64,000 nucleotides of DNA from an uncultured Lachnospiraceae bacterium (GCA_910579615.1 CAJTUA010000001.1:124001-188000); one strand, 5' to 3'. Counted from the first letter of the stretch, positions 8,716 to 17,890 are shown. Notes: a model not told the origin generated them from the sequence alone. Numbers and translations are program-made.

Positions 8716-9462
8716 TTAATATTCAAGAATTTCGATGGATTCAATCACAACCGGTGTCAGCGGCGCATCGTTTTCATCGGTCTCCACCGCAGCAACCGCA
8801 TCCAACACATCGTAACCCTCCAATACCTGACCGAATACCGTATGGTGCTGATACAGCCATGGCGTCCCCCCGTAAAGCTTATATGCCTCCACCTGCTCAT
8901 CGGTCAGTTCGGTATTGTACGCCTCTTCCATGTACTGCCCAAGGGTCAGGCTGTACTCCTGTGTCAAAAGCTCCTCCATCTGCAGGATGGAATCCGCCCC
9001 CGCCTGCACGATAAAGAACTGGCTTCCATTTGTACCCGCCCTTCCGGTATTCGCCATACAAAGCGCGCCGCGGAACGGGTGCAGGCTGTCCGAAAACTCA
9101 TCCTCAAAATTCTTGCCCCATATGCTTTCGCCGCCCATTCCGGTTCCATCCGGGTCACCGCCCTGTATCATAAAATCTTCTATCACACGGTGAAACATCA
9201 CCCCGTCATAATAGCCGTCCTTCGCATGGGTAACAAAATTTTCCACAGCAAGCGGTGCCTCCTCCTCAAAAAAGCGCACGGAAATCGTACCGAAATCCTT
9301 TATGTTGATGCGGGCATATGTCTCCCCCTCCTGCAGCTCCCCAAACTGGTCTATCACCCCTTCTTTTCCTTTTTCCTTCTCCGTTTTCCCTCCACAGCCA
9401 ACCAACATGCACGCTGCCACAAGCATCGATGCCGCAAATAAAACAATCCGCTTCTTTCTCAA
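8716..9462 (-). CDS. cyclophilin-type peptidyl-prolyl isomerase, lipoprotein
   Basis: About 248 residues. A charged start and hydrophobic stretch lead to the lipobox CMLVGC, so the enzyme should be anchored outside the membrane and assist folding of exported proteins. The cyclophilin core begins near residue 55 and contains the active-site segment FHRVIEDFMIQGGDP, GMGGESIWGKNFEDE, ALCMANTG and NGSQFFI. A roughly 40-residue charged insert (around LLTQEYSLTLGQYMEEAY) separates the QFFI strand from the final HTVFGQVLEG segment. TTG at 9462 is preferred since GAGGATGAGG precedes it and it gives a normal signal peptide; GTG at 9495 is the alternative. Confidence 0.9.
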   Translation of the reverse strand: MRKKRIVLFAASMLVAACMLVGCGGKTEKEKGKEGVIDQFGELQEGETYARINIKDFGTISVRFFEEEAPLAVENFVTHAKDGYYDGVMFHRVIEDFMIQGGDPDGTGMGGESIWGKNFEDEFSDSLHPFRGALCMANTGRAGTNGSQFFIVQAGADSILQMEELLTQEYSLTLGQYMEEAYNTELTDEQVEAYKLYGGTPWLYQHHTVFGQVLEGYDVLDAVAAVETDENDAPLTPVVIESIEILEY

Positions 9463-9826
9463 AACCTCATCCTCATTTCTGTTTATAATCGCCACATATA
9501 TACCGGAACTTTACTTCCATGCCGGATTTTACCTGCACAAGCCTTTTGCCCAAAGCACCCACTGGCTCCCGGCAAAGCCTCCGTTCTCCCGCCTCCACAT
9601 CCTGTGCCAAACCGCACATAATATGCACATAAAATATGGAAATGGATAAGGAAGATAAAGCAGGGGAAGGGCGTACCTCCCCTGCACAGGCACACAGCAT
9701 AACATCTGCTTCCTTAGCGCCGCTTTTCCTGTCTTTCCTACATCATACCGCTTTTTTCAGAATTACACAAGTCTTCCTTATGAAAGATTTCCAAAAACTT
9801 TGTGAACAATCCGTGAAACAAAAGCC
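9463..9826. other. intergenic stretch of about 360 bp
   Basis: No convincing gene is seen. Frames of 60-115 codons here lack ribosome sites and overlap one another. The stretch contains the candidate ldh terminator at 9660-9685. Confidence 0.6.
9655..9685 (-). terminator. candidate terminator downstream of D-lactate dehydrogenase
   Basis: An inverted repeat with arms GCAGGGGA and TTCCCCTGC around a short loop is followed on the minus strand by TTTATC. The T tract is poor and it lies about 140 bp after the gene, so the call is tentative. Confidence 0.45.
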
Positions 9827-10816
9827 TTATTGCATAGGTTTTACTTCATTCACCAACTCTTTCCCATTAAAATAATCACTCAGGTTCTGCAACGTCACCT
9901 CCGCGATATTGCTGAGTGCCTCCGCTGTCAAAAACGCCTGATGTGAGGTCACAACAACATTTGGCATGGAAATCAGACGGGCAAGAACATCATCCTCCAT
10001 AATCCGGTCCGAACGGTCCTCGTAGAAAAAGTCCGTTTCCTCCTCGTATACGTCAAGCCCCGCCGCGCCGATTTTATGTGCCTTAATGCCCTCAAGCAGC
10101 GCTTCACTGTCAATCAGCGCCCCGCGGGATGTGTTAATCAGAATTACCCCATCCTTCATTTTCCCAATGGTATCCGCATTGATAATATGCTTTGTTTCCT
10201 TCGTCAGCGGACAGTGCAGCGAAATCACGCTGGACTCACGGCACAGTGTATCCAACGTAACATAAGTCACACCATCCCTTTGTACCGGATACGGATCATA
10301 CGCCAGGATATGCATGCCAAATCCCATACAAATGTCAATAAACGCCTGCCCGATTTTACCAGTACCAATCACACCGATGGTCTTTCCGTGAAAATCGAAG
10401 CCCGTCAATCCGTTCAAACTGAAATTATACTCCCTTGTACGGTTATAGGCGCGGTGGAGCTTGCGGTTAAGCAGCAGCGCCATCCCCATCGCATGCTCTG
10501 CCACCGCATACGGCGAATATGCCGGAACACGCAAAATGCGGAGACGGTCCTTCGCCGCATTAAAATCTATATTGTTATAACCGGCACAGCGCATGCCAAC
10601 CACGCGTATCCCAAGACCATAAAGCCTCTCAATCGTCGGCGCGTCCAACGTATCATTCACAAACGCCACAACGGCATCGCTGCCCTCCGCCATACGCGCC
10701 GTATGCTTATTCAGCTTCTCCTCATAAAAATTAATCACAAAATCATACTGGCTCTGCTGTTTTTCAAAAAAATACTTGTCATACGGCTTCGTGTCATAAA
10801 AACTGATTGTCTTCAT
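9827..10816 (-). CDS. ldhA: D-lactate dehydrogenase (2-hydroxyacid dehydrogenase)
   Basis: This 329-residue NAD-dependent enzyme reduces pyruvate to D-lactate, a common fermentative sink in Lachnospiraceae. It has the substrate arginine region VGMRCAGYNNID, the Rossmann motif GVIGTGKIGQ near residue 150, the NTSRGALID segment, and the acid-base histidine in VVVTSHQAFLT, a form typical of D-LDH rather than glycerate or phosphoglycerate dehydrogenases. Length matches the family. The ATG follows GAGAGGTATAGG. It stands alone between a lipoprotein isomerase and an MBL-fold gene. Confidence 0.92.
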   Translation of the reverse strand: MKTISFYDTKPYDKYFFEKQQSQYDFVINFYEEKLNKHTARMAEGSDAVVAFVNDTLDAPTIERLYGLGIRVVGMRCAGYNNIDFNAAKDRLRILRVPAYSPYAVAEHAMGMALLLNRKLHRAYNRTREYNFSLNGLTGFDFHGKTIGVIGTGKIGQAFIDICMGFGMHILAYDPYPVQRDGVTYVTLDTLCRESSVISLHCPLTKETKHIINADTIGKMKDGVILINTSRGALIDSEALLEGIKAHKIGAAGLDVYEEETDFFYEDRSDRIMEDDVLARLISMPNVVVTSHQAFLTAEALSNIAEVTLQNLSDYFNGKELVNEVKPMQ

Positions 10817-10964
10817 ATCCTATACCTCTCTTTACAAATTTGTTTGCATAAAACTCCGGGAATTCCAAACGGAATGGCTTATCACAAAACCCCTGCTGCA
10901 TAACTTCTGCCTCTTCCGTTCTCAAAATTATTTTCTGCCAGAACAGCAGATTTATTCGGTATTT

Positions 10965-11981
10965 TTATTTTCTTTGTGTCGTAATTCCAAGGGATTTCCC
11001 ATCCGTCTTCACGGTAATGGTTCCCATCGTATCCGTCCGGTAAATCTGCACATCCAAGTCCTCAAACCGCGCGATAACCTCACTGTGCGGATGGCCATAC
11101 GAATTTCCCTCACCGCAGCTGATTACCACGTAAACCGGATCCACCGCCTCAAGGAAATCCTGCGTGTTCGAGGTCTGGCTTCCGTGATGCCCTGCCTGAA
11201 ACACATCTGCTTCAAGCGGCAGCCCAAGCGCCAGCATCTTTTTCTCGCTCTCCTCCTCCGCATCGCCAGTAAACAGAAATTTCCGTTCCCCGAAAGTAAC
11301 CATGAGCGCTATCGAACGATTATTTGTATCCGACATCGGCTCCTTTGGGGCAAGAACCTGCACGGTCGCACCGCCAAACATAAAAGTGTCTCCCGGTTCC
11401 GGTGCCATGACTGCCGCACCGCTTTCTTTTATGGTTTCCAAAAATTCCCCGTATATCTGACTTTTATTCTCATCCTCCCGGAATATGACCGTGTCCGCCG
11501 GAAATGCCCGCAGCACGGTCGGCAGTCCACCAATATGGTCTTCATGTCCATGTGTCGCTACAATATAGTCAAAACGCTTAATCCCAAGGCTCTCTGCCGC
11601 TTCCACCACCTCCTTGGATGTGCTTCTGCCGCCCCCGTCCACCATCATTGCGTGCTCCCCGTATTGCAGGATGGTGCAATCCGCCTGCCCGACATCCAGA
11701 TATGTAAGAATTAACTCCCCCGCATCATCATTCTTATTTTCTCCGCCACTGCTTCCGTCCGGTGCCGTGACCGCATCCCCCTGCACGCGGTTCCCATCTA
11801 CTGTTACGGTTCCAAACCCACCGTAAAAGGGCAGCTTTTCCCCGAATACCAGCGCTGCCAAAAACAGCACCACCAGGCTTTCCAACACAAGAAGGCGTTG
11901 TTTCAGCCGTCTTTTGCGCGTGCGCAACGGATACTTCCTTTTTCGGTAACTTCCCCGTTTTTGTACTTTTTTGCCTCCCAT
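10965..11981 (-). CDS. ComEC/Rec2-related MBL-fold metallohydrolase, membrane-anchored
   Basis: About 338 residues. A very basic N-terminus is followed by a single membrane helix (LLVLESLVVLFLAALVFG), a short linker, and a metallo-beta-lactamase fold domain: LTYLDVGQADC, the metal-binding ATHGHEDHIGG, FTGDAEEESE, and the histidine pair AGHHGSQTS near the C-terminus. This matches stand-alone ComEC C-terminal domain proteins, presumed extracellular nucleases or phosphodiesterases. ATG at 11981 is preferred: AAGGA lies just ahead, and the consensus promoter upstream would start RNA so close to the ATG at 12014 that no ribosome site would fit there. Confidence 0.85.
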   Translation of the reverse strand: MGGKKVQKRGSYRKRKYPLRTRKRRLKQRLLVLESLVVLFLAALVFGEKLPFYGGFGTVTVDGNRVQGDAVTAPDGSSGGENKNDDAGELILTYLDVGQADCTILQYGEHAMMVDGGGRSTSKEVVEAAESLGIKRFDYIVATHGHEDHIGGLPTVLRAFPADTVIFREDENKSQIYGEFLETIKESGAAVMAPEPGDTFMFGGATVQVLAPKEPMSDTNNRSIALMVTFGERKFLFTGDAEEESEKKMLALGLPLEADVFQAGHHGSQTSNTQDFLEAVDPVYVVISCGEGNSYGHPHSEVIARFEDLDVQIYRTDTMGTITVKTDGKSLGITTQRK

Positions 11982-12037
11982 TGCTTCCTTGTCCCTGCCT
12001 TCCTTTGCAAACATATCCGAACATTTGTTCTGATTTG

Positions 12038-12066
12038 ATTATACCACCCAATTCACAAAAAGTCAA
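12038..12066 (-). promoter_or_regulatory. sigma-A type promoter for the MBL-fold gene
   Basis: On the minus strand TTGACT (12061-12066), a 17-bp spacer and TATAAT (12038-12043). The predicted start near 12031 leaves about 50 bp of leader before ATG 11981, which helps decide that start. Confidence 0.85.
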
Positions 12067-12230
12067 GAACGAGCTGTATATCCTTTGAAAAAAGGGAATG
12101 AATTTCTCCGCATCTCTGTTCAGGAATCTGTTGTTCAGCAATGCCATACCGGATGGAACCATGACCAAATATTATCACAAAAATGATTTTAAAAACGCGA
12201 AAAAGAATTTAATTTTACTAAAATTCCGGC

Positions 12231-12284
12231 AAAAAAACAGCCGCAAACCCTTGATTTCACTGTGAAACCCTCTGTTTGCGGCTG
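12231..12284 (-). terminator. intrinsic terminator after tRNA-Ala
   Basis: An 11-bp outer stem (arms CAGCCGCAAAC and GTTTGCGGCTG) with an inner hairpin is followed by seven T on the minus strand, 12 bp after the tRNA 3' end. Confidence 0.92.
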
Positions 12285-12295
12285 TTTGCGTTCCA

Positions 12296-12368
12296 TGGAG
12301 ATAATGGGACTCGAACCCACGGCCTATACGTTGCGAACGTATCGCTCTCCCAGCTGAGCTATATCCCC
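12296..12368 (-). tRNA. tRNA-Ala (anticodon CGC)
   Basis: A 73-nt cloverleaf on the minus strand. The acceptor stem GGGGATA pairs with TATCTCC and includes the G3-U70 wobble that identifies alanine tRNAs. The D arm is GCTC/GAGC, the anticodon loop TTCGCAA gives CGC (reads GCG), and the T arm carries TTCGAGT. The 3' CCA is not encoded (ATG follows A73), so it must be added by the CCA-adding enzyme. Confidence 0.96.
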
Positions 12369-12386
12369 AAATCCTTATCGCATTCT

Positions 12387-12415
12387 ATTATATTTCAAAA
12401 TTCTCCATTTGTCAA
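12387..12415 (-). promoter_or_regulatory. promoter for tRNA-Ala
   Basis: On the minus strand TTGACA (12410-12415), a 17-bp spacer and TATAAT (12387-12392), a perfect consensus, end about 18 bp before the tRNA 5' end. Confidence 0.92.
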
Positions 12416-12451
12416 GCGGCAATATTGTATTTGATTACCACAAAATAGTGT

Positions 12452-12480
12452 TTGACAAAACAAAAAAAATCGTGTATACT
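12452..12480 (+). promoter_or_regulatory. promoter for ssrA
   Basis: On the plus strand TTGACA (12452-12457), a 17-bp A-rich spacer and TATACT (12475-12480). It is divergent from and 36 bp apart from the tRNA-Ala promoter. Confidence 0.92.
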
Positions 12481-12519
12481 AACACTATCAAAAGTTTTTG
12501 CCAACTTCAGCATCCAACC

Positions 12520-12862
12520 GGGCTTGTACTGGTTTCGACGGGGGTTTTGAAGTTGCGGAAGCCATCCGTGGTCCGGGACCACGTTAAAACTCGGAATTAA
12601 AATTAAACGCTGAAGACAATTTAGCATTCGCTGCCTAATGGCAGCTGTCGGCCTTATGCTTCCTGCGGCTTAAGCACCGGCATCAAACTTGCAGGGCACT
12701 CCGGTTCCTAAGCTTTGCGGCACCGGAAGAATTTTATGAAGCTACTAAAGTCCGAAGCCTGTCAGCTGGCGCCGGACGGAGGGAATGTCAAATAACTGAC
12801 TGTGATGGGAGATGCCGCAGTGGATGGGCTTTCGGACAGGGGTTCAACTCCCCTCAGGTCCA
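12520..12862 (+). ncRNA. ssrA: transfer-messenger RNA (tmRNA)
   Basis: The 5' end GGGCTTGTACTGGTTTCGACG and the 3' end with T arm GGGTTCAACTCCC and acceptor CAGGTCC are characteristic of tmRNA. The acceptor stem carries the alanine G3-U70 wobble (GGGCTTG against CAGGTCC). The tag reading frame GCT GAA GAC AAT TTA GCA TTC GCT GCC TAA encodes AEDNLAFAA, ending in the usual hydrophobic Ala-Ala. The RNA rescues stalled ribosomes together with SmpB, encoded 1.8 kb away on the opposite strand. As with the tRNA next to it, the 3' CCA is not encoded (ACT follows the acceptor strand). About 343 nt, normal length. Confidence 0.97.
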
Positions 12863-12864
12863 CT

Positions 12865-12907
12865 AAAAAAGAGCTGTGAACCGATTCTTCGGTTCGCAGC
12901 TCTTTTT
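12865..12907 (+). terminator. ssrA intrinsic terminator
   Basis: A 14-bp stem (GAGCTGTGAACCGA with TCGGTTCGCAGCTC, one G-U pair) with a short loop is flanked by A6 and T5. It begins three bases after the tmRNA 3' end and also faces the end of the convergent pyrophosphatase gene. Confidence 0.92.
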
Positions 12908-13030
12908 ATGCGCAGGGGTGCAAATATGCATAGATGCACATAAAAGCCATCTGCTTTGCAGCACGCATTCACCCCCGCGTTCTGCGCGCCTGAGGAAGCA
13001 CAACTCCAGCCCATTCCTGCCCGTTTTTTC

Positions 13031-14677
13031 CTACGCATTGACCGCCGCCACAATCGCCGGAATCATCTGCTTCTTGCGCGATACCACGCCCGCAAGCCAG
13101 AACCCCTGCTCCTTCGCTTTTACATGGAACGCATTTTCCAGAAGGCTCTGCGCACCGCTTCCTATATATAGTACCTCTGTTGACTCGCGGATAATATTCG
13201 TCAGCATAAAAAATACCATATCCACGCCAAGCTCCCGGTACGCCTTTTCCATGTACGGAAGCAGGCGCTCCTTTAACTCCTCAAGCCCCAGGGCATTCAT
13301 CGAATTAATCTGCCCGACCCCGAACGTTATGTTCCCCGCCGAAAATTTCTTGAAATCCTGATAAAAAATCTCCTCGGACGACTTCAATTTTAAGTCGCTG
13401 CCCGCCTCAAACATCTCCCCGGCAAATTCTGTAACGTCAAGATGCGCAATCCCTGCCAATGCCTCCGCTGCCGCCTTGTCCACCGCCGTACAGGTCGGGG
13501 AACGGTACATCAGCGTATCCGAGAGAATCGCCGCACACAGAAGGCTCGCCGTCTTCTCATCCACCTCCACCCCATTTTCCTGATACATCTGATAAATAAT
13601 CGTCGCCGTACAGCCAAGCGGCTGGTTGCGGAAAAACACCGGCGCCATCGTTTCAATCGTGCCAAGCCTGTGGTGGTCAATAATCTCCAGAATCTCCGCC
13701 TCGTCCACGCCGTCCACCGCCTGCGATTTCTCGTTGTGGTCAACTAAAACCACCTGCTTGCGCCGCATATTCAGCAGATTCCGGCGCGAAATCATGCCGC
13801 AGTAATTCCCCTTGTGGTCCAAAATCGGGAAATCGCGGTTGCGCTTCTGTGCCATCACATTTTTAATTTCCTCAACAAAAGCATCCTTCTGGAAGGTATT
13901 TAGATTGTCCCGCACCATGAAATGCGCAATCGGCATGCTCTGGTTAATCAGGCGCGCCACCGTGTATGCGTCGTAGGGCGTGCTGATGACCGTGCAGCCG
14001 CGCTCCTTCGCAAGCATCTGTATCGTGCGGGAAATCTTCGCCCCCTCGCACACAATGATACAGCCCGCCTTCATCTCAATCGCACAAAGCTGCGACTCGT
14101 AGCGGTTTCCAAGAATTACCAAATCATGTTCCTCAATATAATCCTCCATCAAATCCGGGTTCGCCGCCGCAACCAGAACCTTCCCCTCCGTGTACGACGC
14201 ACCCGCATCCCCGACCACCATCGTCCCCTCAAGCGTCTCCAGAATATTGCCATATGGGGTTTTCGCCTCCGAGAGTATTTTACTGTCATAAACTTCCATA
14301 TAAGAAGTTGCAATGTCACTGATGGTAATCAGCCCCGCAAGCTTCCTTCCCTCCGTAATCGGTAGCGTGACAACATTCTGCTTCTTCATCAATGTCCACG
14401 CTTTTTTGAGCGAAATCTGGCTGTTCACACCCGCCGTGTCACGAATCTCGATATCGCGCACCTGTGTCGAAACATCGGCAATGTACTCCGGCATTTTTAT
14501 CCCGAAACGTTTCAGGACATACTGGGTTTCCGCATTAATCTGTCCTGCCCGCATCGGCACATAATTCTTCCCGGTCAGAATTCTCTTTAAATTTGCGTAT
14601 GCAATTGCCGAACAAATCGAATCCGTATCCGGATTTTTATGCCCAACCACAAAAATCTTGCGCTCCTGTGCTGCCAT
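13031..14677 (-). CDS. ppaC: putative manganese-dependent inorganic pyrophosphatase with CBS and DRTGG domains
   Basis: A 548-residue family II pyrophosphatase that hydrolyses PPi to phosphate in the cytoplasm. The DHH domain opens with VVGHKNPDTDS and continues after an insertion with IIDHHRLG; a DHHA2 domain ends the protein. The insertion between residues about 65 and 305 holds two CBS modules (LITISDIATSYM; GMISRRNLL) around a DRTGG domain, the nucleotide-regulated form typical of Clostridia, where adenine nucleotides control activity. The ATG at 14677 follows GGGGGTATCAG, 12 bp after smpB, so it is probably at the end of the secG-rnr-smpB unit. Confidence 0.95.
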   Translation of the reverse strand: MAAQERKIFVVGHKNPDTDSICSAIAYANLKRILTGKNYVPMRAGQINAETQYVLKRFGIKMPEYIADVSTQVRDIEIRDTAGVNSQISLKKAWTLMKKQNVVTLPITEGRKLAGLITISDIATSYMEVYDSKILSEAKTPYGNILETLEGTMVVGDAGASYTEGKVLVAAANPDLMEDYIEEHDLVILGNRYESQLCAIEMKAGCIIVCEGAKISRTIQMLAKERGCTVISTPYDAYTVARLINQSMPIAHFMVRDNLNTFQKDAFVEEIKNVMAQKRNRDFPILDHKGNYCGMISRRNLLNMRRKQVVLVDHNEKSQAVDGVDEAEILEIIDHHRLGTIETMAPVFFRNQPLGCTATIIYQMYQENGVEVDEKTASLLCAAILSDTLMYRSPTCTAVDKAAAEALAGIAHLDVTEFAGEMFEAGSDLKLKSSEEIFYQDFKKFSAGNITFGVGQINSMNALGLEELKERLLPYMEKAYRELGVDMVFFMLTNIIRESTEVLYIGSGAQSLLENAFHVKAKEQGFWLAGVVSRKKQMIPAIVAAVNA

Positions 14678-14689
14678 CTGATACCCCCA

Positions 14690-15166
14690 TTAATATAGAT
14701 TTTTCACCTTGAATTCCTTCTCCGCTTCCCTGCGCTGGTCTTTCTTGACAATCGCTTCGCGCTTGTCATAAAGCTTTTTTCCCCGTGCCAGACCGACCTC
14801 GACCTTCACAAGACTCCCCTTAAAATAAACATTCAACGGAACAAGTGTGTATCCTTTTTCTTTAATCCTGCCCAACAGCTTATTGATTTCATATTTGTGC
14901 ATCAAAAGCTTGCGCACGCGCAGCGGGTTCTTATTAAAAATATTCCCCTTCTCATACGGGCTGATATGCATACCATAAAGATACACCTCCCCCTTCTCAA
15001 TCCGGATGAATGCCTCCTTGATGCTGCCCTTGCCCATGCGCAGTGACTTGACCTCCGTCCCGGCGAGCGAAATGCCCGCCTCGTAAGTCTCATCAATGAA
15101 ATAATCAAAAAACGCTTTTTTATTGTTTGCTACAATCTTTTTGCTTTCCCTCGAATCCTTTGCCAT
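14690..15166 (-). CDS. smpB: SsrA-binding protein SmpB
   Basis: This 158-residue RNA-binding protein carries tmRNA to stalled ribosomes. Signature segments are NNKKAFFDYFIDETYEAGI, TEVKSLRMGKGSIKEAF, YGMHISPYEKGN and the basic, decoding-centre tail region KKLYDKREAIVKKD. Length is normal. The ATG follows GAGGGGAAC. It lies downstream of rnr in the usual Firmicute secG-rnr-smpB order; the partner RNA gene ssrA is on the opposite strand beyond the pyrophosphatase gene. Confidence 0.98.
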   Translation of the reverse strand: MAKDSRESKKIVANNKKAFFDYFIDETYEAGISLAGTEVKSLRMGKGSIKEAFIRIEKGEVYLYGMHISPYEKGNIFNKNPLRVRKLLMHKYEINKLLGRIKEKGYTLVPLNVYFKGSLVKVEVGLARGKKLYDKREAIVKKDQRREAEKEFKVKNLY

Positions 15167-15259
15167 GTTCCCCTCATTTCTGTCACAACCATAATACTTT
15201 CACTTCTCACTTGCGTGCAAAGAAGCAGCCCCACAAGTTCTCCCCAGGTTTTCTCTTTT

Positions 15260-17392
15260 TCACACCAACAGCATATCAATCGTCTTCAGCACTTTGTCCG
15301 TTCCGACCACTTCAACCTTTACCCTCTGCCCAAGCTTGTACGTCTTCTTTGTGTGCTCGCCAATCAGCTGATACCCTGCCTCATCAAAAATGTAATAATC
15401 ATCATCCATATCCGAAAGCCGCACCATACCCTCCACGGTATCCGGCAGCTCCACATACATGCCCCACGAGGTTACGCCCGATATCACGCCCGTAAACACC
15501 TCGCCAATCTTATCGGACATATACTCCACCTTCTTTAACTTCTCCACCTCGCGCTCCGCCTCATCCGCCCGGCGCTCGGTCTTGCTCGTCTGTTTCGCCA
15601 CCTCCGGCAGTATGGCATTATAATGCGCAATGCGCCCCTCGTCCAGCCTTCCGCGCAGGTTCTCCTTGATAATCCGGTGAATCTGCAAATCCGGGTAACG
15701 CCGGATTGGTGAAGTAAAATGGCAATAATAATTCGCCGCGAGCCCAAAATGCCCGTCACAGAAATCCGTGTATTTCGCCTGTTTCATGGAACGCAGGCAA
15801 AGCCTTGCAATCATTGGCTCCTCCGGCGTGCCGTCCACCTTTTTTAGCAGCTTTTGCAGCTCCTTCGGATGAATCTCATCCCTTCCGATATGGATGCTGT
15901 AGCCGAAATTATTGATAAAAATGCCAAGCCTCTGTATTTTTTCCGCATCCGGCTTCTCATGTGTCCGGTACAAAAACGGCAGCTCCTGCCAGTAATAATC
16001 CTCCGCGACCGTCTCATTCGCAATCAGCATGAAATCCTCAATCAGCTTCGTTGCGCGGTTGCGCTCGTAAGGGCGGATATCCTGCGGATGCCCCTGTTCA
16101 TCCACAATAATTTTGCACTCCGGGAAGTCAAAATCAATCGAGCCGCGCTTTCTTCTTCTTTCCCGCAGAATCCCCGCCAGTTCATCCATCTGCAAAAACA
16201 TCGGCACAAACGCCTCATACGCCGCACATTCCGCCTCATCATGCTCCTCAATAATCTTTTTCACCGCGGTGTAGGTCATGCGCTGGTCCACGCGGATTAC
16301 CGTCTCTGCAATCCGGTGCCCAATCACATTGCCCCTTACGTCAATATCCATCAGGCAGCTTAACGCCAGGCGGTCACAGCCCGCATTCAACGAGCATATG
16401 CCGTTCGAAAGCCTGTGCGGGAGCATCGGAATAACGCGGTCCACCAAGTAGACACTCGTCCCGCGCCCGTATGCCTCCCTGTCAAGCGCTGTACCCTCCT
16501 TCACATATTCGCTGACATCCGCAATGTGCACGCCAAGATGCCATACATCCCCCTCGCGGCTTAAGGTCACGGCATCATCCAGGTCCTTTGCGTCCTCCCC
16601 GTCAATCGTGACGGTCGGCAAATCCCGCAAATCAAGCCGCCCTGCCCGGTCGGCATCCGAAATCTCCTCCGGCACTCCTTCCGCCTGCGCATAAACATTC
16701 TCCGGGTAATCCATCGGAATGCCATAGGCATAGACAACGGAAAGCACATCCACACCCGGGTCATTGATGTGCCCAAGCACCTGAATCACCTCGCCCTCCG
16801 GATTTTTACGCTCATCCCCGTAATTTGTCAGGCGCACAAGCACCTTGTGCCCGTTCACCGCCCCCGCCGTCCTATCCTTCGGGATAAAAACATCGTAAGC
16901 AAATTTCTGGTTGTCCGGAATCACAAAACCAAAGCTTTTCCCACGCTGGTACGTGCCGACAATCTCCTTTGTCCCGCGCTCTACAATCTCCAAAACCCTG
17001 GCCTCGCGCCGCTTGCCCTCCGCCCTTTCCTCCTGCGTATAAATACGCACCGTGTCCCCGTCAAGTGCACCCTTCGTCTCACTCTCCGGGATAAAAAAGT
17101 CGTCCTTCTCCCCCTCAACACTCACAAAGCCAAAGCCCCTGCCCGTCCCGTGGAACAGCCCCGTCTTGCGGTTTGCGTCGGCAGGGCGGTAGCGGCTTAC
17201 GGTGTCCACGACAATTTTCCCCTCGTGGATTAGCGCGTCAAGCAGCTGCTTTAGCTCCTCGCGCTCCGCCTTTGGCACCATGAGGAGCACGGCGAGTTCT
17301 TTAAACCGCATCGGGCGGTAATTCTTGTCCGTGATGAGCTCATAGAGCACTTGTTTTTTGTCTTCTTGATTTCCGGATATTCTGTTTTCCAT
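15260..17392 (-). CDS. rnr: ribonuclease R
   Basis: About 710 residues. RNase R is a processive 3'-5' exoribonuclease that degrades structured RNA and non-stop messages freed by tmRNA. In order there is an N-terminal winged-helix-like region, two cold-shock OB domains (FHGTGRGFGFVSVEGEKDD; YQRGKSFGFVIPD), the RNB catalytic domain with the metal-binding TIDGEDAKDLDDAV and VHIADVSEYV, FTSPIRRYPDL, and a C-terminal S1 domain (GVISGVTSWGMYVELPD). ATG at 17392 has GGAG six bases upstream; an earlier GTG at 17431 lacks a ribosome site. It sits between secG and smpB. Confidence 0.96.
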   Translation of the reverse strand: MENRISGNQEDKKQVLYELITDKNYRPMRFKELAVLLMVPKAEREELKQLLDALIHEGKIVVDTVSRYRPADANRKTGLFHGTGRGFGFVSVEGEKDDFFIPESETKGALDGDTVRIYTQEERAEGKRREARVLEIVERGTKEIVGTYQRGKSFGFVIPDNQKFAYDVFIPKDRTAGAVNGHKVLVRLTNYGDERKNPEGEVIQVLGHINDPGVDVLSVVYAYGIPMDYPENVYAQAEGVPEEISDADRAGRLDLRDLPTVTIDGEDAKDLDDAVTLSREGDVWHLGVHIADVSEYVKEGTALDREAYGRGTSVYLVDRVIPMLPHRLSNGICSLNAGCDRLALSCLMDIDVRGNVIGHRIAETVIRVDQRMTYTAVKKIIEEHDEAECAAYEAFVPMFLQMDELAGILRERRRKRGSIDFDFPECKIIVDEQGHPQDIRPYERNRATKLIEDFMLIANETVAEDYYWQELPFLYRTHEKPDAEKIQRLGIFINNFGYSIHIGRDEIHPKELQKLLKKVDGTPEEPMIARLCLRSMKQAKYTDFCDGHFGLAANYYCHFTSPIRRYPDLQIHRIIKENLRGRLDEGRIAHYNAILPEVAKQTSKTERRADEAEREVEKLKKVEYMSDKIGEVFTGVISGVTSWGMYVELPDTVEGMVRLSDMDDDYYIFDEAGYQLIGEHTKKTYKLGQRVKVEVVGTDKVLKTIDMLLV

Positions 17393-17549
17393 ATTATTCT
17401 CCATATTTATTTTAAGTTCCGCATTTCCCACAATGCAAGAAAGGACACGCTGCGCCCAGTGTGTCCTTTGTCCTTATGATTCCCGTTGAATGCAATTTTA
17501 TCCACGCCCGCGGCCAAAGAACTGACGTAAAACAACTTACGGCAGTTCT

Positions 17550-17789
17550 TTACCAGTTCATCGTCAGAACAATCGAAATGATGATGAACAGCGCGGCAAG
17601 AATCTTTGTAATCTTCTCGAGAGCACCCTCCATCGAACGTCCCTTGTTCTTGCCCCAGTAGGTATCCGCCACACCGTTAATCGCGCCGGAAAGCCCTGCG
17701 GACTTCCCCTCCTGCATCAATACAACAACAATCAATGCGATACAAAGCAACACATAAAGTACCGTAACAATTCCTCTTAAAACTTCCAT
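17550..17789 (-). CDS. secG: preprotein translocase subunit SecG
   Basis: A 79-residue protein with two membrane helices (IVTVLYVLLCIALIVVVLMQ and ITKILAALFIIISIVLTM) separated by the conserved Gly-rich loop KSAGLSGAINGVADTYWGKNKGRS. It assists SecYE-mediated export. The frame is open further upstream, but the ATG at 17789 gives the standard length and is preceded by AAGGAACG. It is the first gene of the secG-rnr-smpB unit and has a clear promoter upstream. Confidence 0.96.
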   Translation of the reverse strand: MEVLRGIVTVLYVLLCIALIVVVLMQEGKSAGLSGAINGVADTYWGKNKGRSMEGALEKITKILAALFIIISIVLTMNW

Positions 17790-17890
17790 GATTCTTCGTT
17801 CCTTTCCTTTGCCCCTCACGGCATATTTCACCCGGAAACCGCCAAACGCTCCAATCCTTCGCCGCTCCCGCAGATTTCCCGCATACGACT

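Noticed and set aside
9473..9700. Minus-strand frame of 75 codons downstream of ldhA
   Set aside because: No ribosome site or family likeness, and it covers the candidate terminator hairpin.
12409..12627. Short frames on both strands over the ssrA 5' region
   Set aside because: They overlap a well-supported tmRNA and its promoter and have no ribosome sites.
17440..17475. Hairpin between secG and rnr (arms AGGACAC/GTGTCCT) as a terminator
   Set aside because: The stem is modest and lacks a T run; it may be a processing or attenuating hairpin but cannot be called.
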